A DNA stretch of 8,395 nt, taken from the NCBI GenBank assembly GCA_903873355.1, contig CAIQOG010000087.1:1-8395 (forward strand), read 5' to 3'. Of this stretch, positions 1-6,451 are shown one piece after another. The translations under genes and the position numbers were made by a program. Position 1 is the first letter of the stretch, and each line of letters opens with the position of its first letter. The notes under the pieces were generated by a model. That model ran no database searches. It was not told the DNA's origin and was given only the letters and a program-made list of their open reading frames with translations. The DNA is from an uncultured Bacteroidales bacterium. GTDB taxonomy: Bacteria; Bacteroidota; Bacteroidia; Bacteroidales; Paludibacteraceae.

Positions 1-68
1 ATCTCCAGGATATTTTCTTTCGTGACAATTCCCTCTTCCCCATATAGATTTTTGAGTTTTTCTATCAT
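1..68 (-). CDS. 5' fragment of an unidentified gene (first 22 codons)
   Basis: An ATG on the minus strand at 68-66 opens a frame that runs without a stop to the window edge. It encodes MIEKLKNLYGEEGIVTKENI followed by LE and an incomplete codon. The peptide is charged and helix-prone with no signal sequence, so a cytoplasmic protein is likely. The start is supported by a well-formed Bacteroidetes promoter ending 24 bp upstream, which would give a leader of roughly 15-20 nt. No Shine-Dalgarno sequence is visible, which is normal for this phylum. The gene is downstream of the terminator at 295-339, so it belongs to a separate transcription unit from the small gene at 383-550. The fragment is too short to assign a family. 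Confidence 0.6.
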   Translation of the reverse strand, partial: MIEKLKNLYGEEGIVTKENILE

Positions 69-91
69 TTGGAATGTATTTATTTTGGTTG

Positions 92-123
92 CAAATATAG
101 TAACAAAAGCGGTAAATACAAAA
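92..123 (-). promoter_or_regulatory. Bacteroidetes sigma-ABfr-type promoter
   Basis: Read on the minus strand, TTTTG (123-119) is followed by exactly 19 bp and then TATATTTG (99-92), with a C after it. This matches the Bacteroidetes -33 (TTTG/TTG) and -7 (TAnnTTTG) consensus at the preferred spacing. Transcription would begin around position 85 and run into the ATG at 68. It is the only consensus-quality promoter I found in the window. Confidence 0.75.
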
Positions 124-225
124 TAAACCGTGTTTGTTACCATAAAGTGCTTTGTTTTATGCATATACAGAGATCATCTTTCAATAAATGCATAAGGTTT
201 TAATGATATGGATACACATAAAGTT

Positions 226-245
226 GACCGAGTTGGAACTCTGTC
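226..245. repeat. 20-bp near-perfect palindrome (hairpin copy 1)
   Basis: The sequence reads GAC-C-GAGTT-GG-AACTC-T-GTC. All positions pair symmetrically except one C/T mismatch. It lies in the 314-base gene-free stretch 69-382, between the terminator of the small gene and the promoter of the left-edge gene. A related hairpin follows 41 bp later (267-288). Its function is unknown; a REP-like or protein-binding element is possible. Confidence 0.5.
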
Positions 246-246
246 A

Positions 247-298
247 TTTTGTAATAAAGAATATTTGACCAAGTCGAAGGACTTCTGTTATTACAAAA
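247..298. repeat. 11-bp inverted repeat enclosing a second hairpin
   Basis: The arms TTTTGTAATAA (247-257) and TTATTACAAAA (288-298) are perfect reverse complements separated by 30 nt. Inside them lies hairpin copy 2, AAGTC-GAAG-GACTT (271-284), flanked by GAC (267-269) and GT (287-288). The right arm merges into the A-run that forms the T-tract of the minus-strand terminator. The element may add a second fold behind that terminator or be an independent repeat. Confidence 0.5.
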
Positions 299-339
299 AA
301 AAGAAAGAATGTTTGATTTTGAATATCAAACATTCTTTC
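295..339 (-). terminator. Intrinsic (Rho-independent) terminator
   Basis: On the minus strand a perfect 15-bp stem (339-325 pairing with 317-303, GAAAGAATGTTTGAT and its complement) closes a 7-nt loop. It is followed immediately by eight T residues (302-295). It begins 43 nt after the stop codon of the 55-codon gene and ends the right-to-left transcription unit. The stem is AT-rich but long. The plus strand has no T-run in the matching place, so it acts in one direction. Confidence 0.9.
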
Positions 340-382
340 CAACCTTAAAAAAAATAAACAGAGAGAACCTAAAAAATTCGTT

Positions 383-550
383 TTATCCCAGACTCGCCTT
401 AAACGGATCATTATTAAAATAATCAGGGGTATTAAGTTTGGTTTCTCCAGGTGCTTTAGGGGGAGTGGATTCCAATTGTAAAGCAATTTCATTGTCCAAT
501 TCAATACGCTCAATCTGAGGTAGTTTGTATTGTTTTTTAGTTGTGTTCAT
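383..550 (-). CDS. Small acidic proline-containing protein (55 aa), function unknown
   Basis: The ATG at 550-548 opens a 55-codon frame ending in TAA at 385-383. The protein starts MNTTKKQYKLPQIERIELDN and ends with DYFNNDPFKASLG. Residues 11-28 alternate acidic and hydrophobic positions. A Pro-rich segment follows (P30, P31, P34), then the aromatic tail Y44-F45-NND-P49-F50. There is no signal peptide, cysteine or membrane segment, and net charge is about -1. Such short proteins with a P-x-I-E-x-I-E-L-x-N-E start, a PP segment and an FNNDPF end seem familiar to me from Bacteroidales genomes near secreted proteins, but that is recollection and not a search. It follows the 1803-aa gene by 119 nt, has no promoter of its own that I can recognise, and is closed by a strong terminator, so co-transcription is likely. 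A longer frame overlapping it (513-244) reads through the terminator stem and is judged spurious. Confidence 0.7.
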   Translation of the reverse strand: MNTTKKQYKLPQIERIELDNEIALQLESTPPKAPGETKLNTPDYFNNDPFKASLG

Positions 551-597
551 ACAGTTTTGTGTTTATGTATTTGATTCTAATTTTTTAATTCTCTTTT

Positions 598-624
598 CCG
601 CCAACTCCAAAAAGGAGAAGGCGG
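598..624. other. GC-rich intergenic hairpin
   Basis: CCGCC (598-602) pairs with GGCGG (620-624) and CTCC (605-608) pairs with GGAG (614-617). A symmetric AA/AA internal loop separates the two stems and AAAAA forms the loop. It is the most GC-rich spot in an AT-rich gap. It sits between the stop of the 1803-aa gene (670) and the start of the small gene (550). On the minus strand it is followed by AAAAGAGAATT and not a T-run, so it is not a standard terminator. It could protect the 3' end of the upstream message, attenuate read-through or be a dispersed repeat. Confidence 0.55.
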
Positions 625-669
625 CAAAGATTGTAAACAATTCACAGTTAAGGTTTTATGTTAAAATTA

Positions 670-3600
670 TCAATCAATAATAATTTTCTTTGTTATACTT
701 TTACCAGCATTACTTACTGTTATCATATATACACCTGCTTGAAGCGAATTTCCTAATGGAGCATTTGCATGAGTTATGTTTTTCGACACGATTTTCTGTC
801 CTAAAGCATTATAAATTGTCACCAAAGTATTTTCACTTGAGTTACCATTCACGATTATCTGTCCATTAGCATTGGTTGAAATCCAGAAACTTCCTTTTTC
901 AGTTGAATTAATTTCGGTAGCTACCGAAGGAGCACGGAATGTCAATGTAAAGCGACTGGTATTATTCGTGGTTGCACCCGATGAGAATGAATAAGTATTA
1001 CCATCGCTTAGGTCTGTATTAATTGGACTGTCAATATTAGCATAGTCTTTCAGAATTAATTGTGTTCCTGATACAAAGTTACTGATTTGAGATGCTTTCA
1101 GACTGAATGTTCCAGAAGTGCTAATTGTAAGTCCAAGCGGCATTTCTAGATCATAAGATATATTATTTAATCCGTTAATGGCAAGTTGTTCAGTACCTGC
1201 AAGTGTGTAAATTTGCGGAATCGTAATATTTCCTTCATTCATTTTCTGCGAATCATAATCATCAAGACCATTCGATGCATTTGAATTGGTGTAAAGTACA
1301 GTTTCGTCGGTGATTACTCCATTTGAAACCTGCAAACGCAAAATTTGCTGAGTTAATTCTGAGGCTGCAGGAGCTCTAAAAACATTGTATACACTATCCT
1401 GATGGGCTCGTAATGTATTATGCAAAGTCAACGAACCAGTCGTGAATCCCTGTTTAACCCGAACCCAAAATGCCTGCATAGGTGGAATGTATTTGGTTAG
1501 TTTCAATCCACTATTTGCAACACCTATTCCTGATTTCAAATTGTACGTATCAAATACATAAGCAGTATTTCCTGAGTTTCTTGAACGCAACCAATAGGAT
1601 GTTTCTATATGTACAGTATCAGATGTCTGAATGTCTTTAATATTTACATAAGACAGATAAGGATTACCAACCAGATTAAAACCTTCTTTGACTTGACCAA
1701 TAGTCCGATTGAATGAAGTTGTCTGTTCACCTGTATTTAATGTACCTGTAAAATTAATAGTGGTGTCGGTATTTAGTTTTACCACATAACCCTGCATAAC
1801 ATTCAATGCTGTAGAGCCAGTGCTAATCTGTGGCCAAGGATTATTAGTACCTGTAGATTCGCTATAATTATACACTATATCTTTGCTTGATGCAACATTA
1901 AATACGTTGGCAGTTGCAGATGAAACCGGACTTGAAATATACCAGTTACGTCCACCTTTCAAATAGCGTTGAACGTCAATACTGCCAGTACTTAATGTAC
2001 TACCATCATTATCAACAAAAGTTGCTGTACCGTGAGCATCATCACTCTGAAGAGTTAATGCGCCTACTACTGTTAGTGTCTTTCCTGAAGCTAATGTTAG
2101 TTTCGCACCCGGTGCAACAGTCATAGTTTTTACACTGAAATTATCATCTACGGTAAGTTCACCTGCAGAAACTGTTACATCGGTTGCTGAACTTGGTGAA
2201 TAGCTTGACAGATTTGCATTAGCTAATACAGTTACTGATGGTGACACCGGTGTTACTGAATTTGATGCATCACTTGCTGAACTACTACCTACACTGTTAC
2301 GTGCTGTTACTGTAAAGGTATAAGCTGTTCCATTAGTAAGTCCGGTTACTGCAATTGGACTTGCTGAACCTGTTACAGTTGTTCCTGGTGTTGCACCAAT
2401 GTAAGGCGTTACTGTATAATCCAGAATAGTTGAACCACCATTATTCGAAGGTACAGTGAACGCAACTGATACCTGTGTATTACCGGCAGTTGCTGTAACA
2501 ACGGTTGGAGTATCTGGTACGGTAGCATTAATACTAAATGTACCAGCACTTGCATCAATCAAACTACTATAATTTGTATTATCTGTTGGTGCAAAATTAG
2601 CTGTAACTGCATAAGAACCAACAGCCGTTGGTGCAGTAGCAGAGCCATTGTATTTCACATTACTTGCCGAACCTGTCACTGAACCATTAACGATTGCTGA
2701 CTGAGCTGAACCACTGTAATTTACGGTGGAAGTTTGTAAAGAAATGCTTGGGGTTGCTTTTGATACAGTTATTGTACCATCGGCTGGTGTAAAGCTATAA
2801 TTTGTAGCCGTTAAACTTGTAACGATAGGCGTAATGCTAACTCCCGAAGTAGCGGCAACAGTTGTATTGGTATATGTGGTTGAATATGATATTGAACCAC
2901 TAATAACTGTGGCATCTTCACCCGTTATAAATCCTGTAGCAGTATATGTCCCAGTACTAGTAACCGTTGAAGCTGCTGTACCGTAAGCTATGGATTTATT
3001 GTCAGCTGTAATTGTCAACGTTTTTGTTCCAACAATTATATTCCCTGAAGCATATGTAATCGCATAGTTGTTTGCTATAAATGTGCCACCTGTAGCAGCA
3101 GAAGGTACAACAGCCGCAGAACTATACGTGGCAACAGCAGCATTGGCGGCAGAACCAGTGCCATAAGTAATGGTTACTGTTCCAATGGTTTCACTGTTTT
3201 GCAATCCGCTTGAAGTAAATGCAGTTGAACCAGAACCACCAGTTAGAGCTGAACCGTAAGTCTTGTTTACAACAGTGGCAGTAATGGTCAATGCTTTAGC
3301 AGTAACGGTATTTCCGCTTGCTGCAGATACAATATTTACTGAAGTAGCTTCTGTGCTTGATAATACTATATTTTGGGAATTATAAGTGCCTGAAACAGCA
3401 GCATTGGCAGCCAAACGAACTTTCAATGTTCCACCCGCTGCACTACCCGATTTGCTGAACGTAGCAGAACTTCCATAGGTTGTTCCCCCATCACTTGATA
3501 CTTCGAAACCGGTAGGAGCTGTAGCTACTAAATCGGCGGTTAAATTTACGGCGGAAACTGCAAAACTCTGAGCAGTTGAAGCCGTACCGTAGGTGGTAGT

Positions 3601-6081
3601 AAATGCTGTGGCAGAAGCTGCACCAGTTATTATAGGAGTTTTAGCAGAGTTGAAGCTGATTTCTGCTCCATAACTTGTACCCGTAGTATTGGTTGCATAC
3701 GATCGAACATAATAAGTTGTATTGGCAGTAAGCCCAGTGATGCTACTTGTAAAAGATCCGCTCCCACTACCATCTGTTGTGTGACTATCTGTAATCAATG
3801 GACCTGAAGTTGTTTTCCAACAAATACCTCGTGCAGTAACTAAACTTGAACCAATAGAATTTACAGTACTGCCACTAGATGCAGTAGTACTAGTTATTGA
3901 AGAAACGGTAGTGGTTCCTGCAAGTAGTGGCCCACCTTCCAATGCACCCATTTTTGGAGTACCAGCTCTTGTACAAGCTCCAAAATCGGTAGTAACTCCA
4001 GTTGCGGAAAGTCCATTAAAAAATGAAGTAGGTAAGTAACTACCGGCAGTTGTGCCGGGACTTGTAAATGTTGGATCGGTAACAATACTGTTAGCATCCT
4101 GACCTGTTACGATTACATGACCAGTTGTAACATTAGCTGCTGCATAATTTCCTAATACACTCGCAGTTCCTGATACAACATAATCGTTGTAATCACATGT
4201 AAAAGTACCAGAACCTGCAGTAGCATAAAGCGAATAATGTAAATTGCTAGCACCTGTCGATGAACGCGCGCTTACTAGAATATTATTTTTGATATTTCTA
4301 TTGCTGGTTGATGCATTTGCACTCCAGATACAGTATGAACCATTTGAAGTGCTTGCAACTGTGCCCCCAATATACACCGTGTTAAAATAGATATTGCTAG
4401 TGGCTGTTAGTGTTGTATTCTGCTCCCATATACCATATATTTTCTCATATTGATTTGATTCTCCCAACGAAATAATATTGTTGGAAAAGGTAGAAGTACT
4501 ACTTGCAGCAGTAGTGATGATATTAATACCTGCCATTGCAGTAGCTGAGCCGGTACCACCAGGAAAGGATAATTTATTTATAAAATTACCATTTATTACA
4601 TTTGTACCACCTTGAATATACATACCCCAAATATTGCCTGAGTTTGTACTTCCATTTGATATATTGGAAATTGTATTCCCACTAATGGTATTTGTTCCTG
4701 TACCTTTAATTCTCATGCAATATAAAATCTGGCTTGATGTACTTGCGCTTGCATTAATGCTGCTTCCGGTGGTTGTACTTCCTATAGTATTGTTACTGAT
4801 GGTAACATTTGATGAACCATCATTGTAAATTCCATAAATAGTTGTTACTGCTGTATTTAGATTTGTGGTAATTGAGCCAATATTGTTGTTGGATAAAACT
4901 ACTGCCCCGGTGCTACTTGAAACCTTGATTCCATACACAGATTGACCATTAAGTGTACAGTTGATGGACCCTGTGCCGGTTGTCGCTCCAATAGTATTAC
5001 CAATAGCATTCACACCTCCTGAAATTTCAATTCCTTTTATATCAGGTCCTGTTGCCGGATTAGTCCAATCAATTTTTTGAATGGTATTATTTGAAAGAGT
5101 TGTAATCGGTGTGGCTCCCACCACAAGTGAAATAGCAGTAAATGCATTCGTTTGTGCATTTGTTTTTGTGAAGGCATTACTACCAGTACATTGTTTATCC
5201 GAGCTACCAATGTAATTATTTGATATCGTATGTCCGGTAGTTGTTCCTGCGACTGCTATAACAGTGAAAGCTGTAGCAGTGCTTGGAGCTATTGGAGCTG
5301 TTTCGTAAAAACTATTACCGGAGATTGTCCAGTTTGTACTGAGAGTTGATAGCCATATGACATACGAGCTACTTGCAGCTGACCCCGACATACAATCTTT
5401 AAATTCATTGTCCTGAATTTTATTGTTGTCATTTGCTGTTGTTGAGCCTGACGAGTAAATTGACATTTCAGGTCTTTTAGCATTATTGGCGTTGGTTATC
5501 AAGTTGTTGCTAATTGTATTATTACTATTACCTGATCCAACAAACATGATTGTAGCTCGGTTTACAGAGGTTGACGAACCTTTAATTGTACAATATTTAA
5601 TCGTGTTATTGGATGAACCTCCATCAAATCTGATTGCAGTTGCACTTGACAAAGTTGCTCCTCCGGTATTGCTTATGGTCAAGTCACGGGTACTCCCGGT
5701 TGCGTTTAAACGTCCATCAATGGTTACATGACCAACACCAGTCAGCCAAATTAATACATCAGACAGATCTCCGCCAATGGTTTTTCCGGTAACTGTTGGA
5801 TAAATATTTATAGTAGTCCAATTCGCATTGGAATTTAATACAGCTTTAGCAGGCTCAGTGGTATTGTCAATAATCTGAAGAGTAATTACTCCTGTATAAA
5901 TACCTCCAGTATTGGCAATAATGGCAGTAAAGGCAGCACCTAAGTTTAAAAAATCTGCACCTGTGCTAAGTGTAGTCCCACCATCGGAAGAACCGATTTT
6001 TTTGGTTACATCGGCTTTTGCCGTCCAGGAGAAAATCCCCCATAAAATTGTCATTGCCAGAATGAGTTTTTTTGTGTTCAT
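670..6081 (-). CDS. Giant T9SS-secreted surface protein with beta-helix, FN3 and MBG/Ig-like modules (1803 aa)
   Basis: Complete gene, ATG at 6081, ending in TGA followed directly by an in-frame TAA. Residues 1-23 form a signal peptide (MNTKK, hydrophobic core, likely cleavage at AKA/DV). About 115-700 is a right-handed beta-helix with some 14 rungs of the type NTISNNLITN, VTISNNTIGS and NTISGNTISN, each often preceded by a GIxxxGG strand. About 726-813 is an FN3-like module (GICW, then YYVRSYATN). About 814-928 is a beta-sandwich containing TAPTGFEVSSDGG. About 928-1184 holds three divergent MBG/YDG-type modules (ALTITA, KTLTITADNKSIAYG, TPSISL). About 1185-1277 is a second FN3. A strand-rich region follows, with GRNWYISSP near 1378, GFNLVGNPY near 1471 and PPMQAFWVRV near 1537. 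Residues 1732-1803 are a type A T9SS sorting domain (TIYNALGQKI, AGVYMITV, KKIIID), so export by T9SS and surface anchoring or release are expected. It is rich in S, T, G, A and N. An adhesin or polysaccharide-binding role fits; no catalytic residues are recognisable. Confidence 0.93.
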   Translation of the reverse strand: MNTKKLILAMTILWGIFSWTAKADVTKKIGSSDGGTTLSTGADFLNLGAAFTAIIANTGGIYTGVITLQIIDNTTEPAKAVLNSNANWTTINIYPTVTGKTIGGDLSDVLIWLTGVGHVTIDGRLNATGSTRDLTISNTGGATLSSATAIRFDGGSSNNTIKYCTIKGSSTSVNRATIMFVGSGNSNNTISNNLITNANNAKRPEMSIYSSGSTTANDNNKIQDNEFKDCMSGSAASSSYVIWLSTLSTNWTISGNSFYETAPIAPSTATAFTVIAVAGTTTGHTISNNYIGSSDKQCTGSNAFTKTNAQTNAFTAISLVVGATPITTLSNNTIQKIDWTNPATGPDIKGIEISGGVNAIGNTIGATTGTGSINCTLNGQSVYGIKVSSSTGAVVLSNNNIGSITTNLNTAVTTIYGIYNDGSSNVTISNNTIGSTTTGSSINASASTSSQILYCMRIKGTGTNTISGNTISNISNGSTNSGNIWGMYIQGGTNVINGNFINKLSFPGGTGSATAMAGINIITTAASSTSTFSNNIISLGESNQYEKIYGIWEQNTTLTATSNIYFNTVYIGGTVASTSNGSYCIWSANASTSNRNIKNNILVSARSSTGASNLHYSLYATAGSGTFTCDYNDYVVSGTASVLGNYAAANVTTGHVIVTGQDANSIVTDPTFTSPGTTAGSYLPTSFFNGLSATGVTTDFGACTRAGTPKMGALEGGPLLAGTTTVSSITSTTASSGSTVNSIGSSLVTARGICWKTTSGPLITDSHTTDGSGSGSFTSSITGLTANTTYYVRSYATNTTGTSYGAEISFNSAKTPIITGAASATAFTTTYGTASTAQSFAVSAVNLTADLVATAPTGFEVSSDGGTTYGSSATFSKSGSAAGGTLKVRLAANAAVSGTYNSQNIVLSSTEATSVNIVSAASGNTVTAKALTITATVVNKTYGSALTGGSGSTAFTSSGLQNSETIGTVTITYGTGSAANAAVATYSSAAVVPSAATGGTFIANNYAITYASGNIIVGTKTLTITADNKSIAYGTAASTVTSTGTYTATGFITGEDATVISGSISYSTTYTNTTVAATSGVSITPIVTSLTATNYSFTPADGTITVSKATPSISLQTSTVNYSGSAQSAIVNGSVTGSASNVKYNGSATAPTAVGSYAVTANFAPTDNTNYSSLIDASAGTFSINATVPDTPTVVTATAGNTQVSVAFTVPSNNGGSTILDYTVTPYIGATPGTTVTGSASPIAVTGLTNGTAYTFTVTARNSVGSSSASDASNSVTPVSPSVTVLANANLSSYSPSSATDVTVSAGELTVDDNFSVKTMTVAPGAKLTLASGKTLTVVGALTLQSDDAHGTATFVDNDGSTLSTGSIDVQRYLKGGRNWYISSPVSSATANVFNVASSKDIVYNYSESTGTNNPWPQISTGSTALNVMQGYVVKLNTDTTINFTGTLNTGEQTTSFNRTIGQVKEGFNLVGNPYLSYVNIKDIQTSDTVHIETSYWLRSRNSGNTAYVFDTYNLKSGIGVANSGLKLTKYIPPMQAFWVRVKQGFTTGSLTLHNTLRAHQDSVYNVFRAPAASELTQQILRLQVSNGVITDETVLYTNSNASNGLDDYDSQKMNEGNITIPQIYTLAGTEQLAINGLNNISYDLEMPLGLTISTSGTFSLKASQISNFVSGTQLILKDYANIDSPINTDLSDGNTYSFSSGATTNNTSRFTLTFRAPSVATEINSTEKGSFWISTNANGQIIVNGNSSENTLVTIYNALGQKIVSKNITHANAPLGNSLQAGVYMITVSNAGKSITKKIIID

Positions 6082-6451
6082 GTAATTGATTTTTAAGGAT
6101 GAATTGTATTATTTATAAGTACCTGTAATAATAAGGCAGATATTCTTTCTTAAAGGGTAGTGTGAAAAGTGATTATTTTTGAAATTCCTGTAGAATAGTC
6201 TGTTGGGATGAAATACGGAGTCGAACAATAGCGAGTTTGTTTAATATATGATAGGAAAGGAAAGTGTAATCTATAGTTTTAAAAACAGAATTACATATGG
6301 AGAAATATTATCTGTTATTTTGTGTATTTTATTAACTTCATTGGCCCTATCAATCCCGAAGGTTTAATGATTAACATTAAAAAAAAAAGAAAAGCAGAAT
6401 AAAATGATGGATAGTATTAGGTTGAATTTATTCATGTTTTTATTTTGTTGC
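6082..6451. other. 370-base AT-rich gap upstream of the giant surface-protein gene
   Basis: I scanned the minus strand for the TAnnTTTG box and found no convincing match, so the promoter of the 1803-aa gene is either degenerate or further upstream. The start at 6081 is preceded by an AT-rich leader (CTTAAAAATCAATTAC) without a Shine-Dalgarno sequence. After the stop of the beta-helix gene at 6452 there is no GC-rich stem. The only run is 10 T residues on the minus strand (6388-6379), and the weak AT hairpin beside it (6363-6379) lies downstream of that run and so in the wrong order for a terminator. No tRNA or rRNA-like segment is visible. Read-through from the upstream gene cannot be excluded. 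Confidence 0.6.
6364..6435 (-). CDS. Possible 23-aa hydrophobic peptide, or signal-peptide remnant
   Basis: Starting 17 nt after the stop codon of the beta-helix gene, an ATG opens 23 codons: MNKFNLILSIILFCFSFFF, then NVNH and a stop. The composition (N-terminal lysine followed by a long hydrophobic stretch) is that of a signal peptide or a tiny membrane peptide. The FFF codons lie in a 10-nt homopolymer (6379-6388), where a length change would shift the frame. It may be a remnant of a lost secreted-protein gene, a genuine small membrane peptide, or chance in T-rich DNA. I lean towards chance or a remnant. Confidence 0.2.
   Translation of the reverse strand: MNKFNLILSIILFCFSFFFNVNH

Noticed and set aside
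157..195. Inverted repeat TTATGCAT/ATGCATAA
   Set aside because: The core ATGCAT is itself palindromic and the arms are only 8 bp, so chance occurrence in AT-rich DNA is likely.
208..348. A 46-codon plus-strand frame starting MDTHKVDRVG
   Set aside because: It runs across the palindromes and the terminator hairpin, and its lysine run comes from the terminator A-tract. It has no promoter or recognisable product.
244..513. An 89-codon frame on the minus strand overlapping the small gene
   Set aside because: It overlaps the better 55-codon frame out of phase, reads through the terminator stem and T-tract, and its composition is not protein-like.
624..632. AATCTTTGC as a -7 promoter box for the small gene
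   Set aside because: It lacks the initial T of TAnnTTTG and there is no TTG at the 19-bp upstream position (AAACC instead).
1914..5731. Several 64-81 codon frames on either strand inside the giant gene
   Set aside because: They are shadows of the biased Ser/Thr/Gly codons of the 1803-aa gene, giving low-complexity Leu/Val/Gln-rich translations.
6363..6388. AT-only hairpin (TTTAATG/CATTAAA) next to a 10-nt A-run as a terminator
   Set aside because: For the minus strand the T-run comes before the stem, the wrong order. For the plus strand there is no gene and the run is A, not T.
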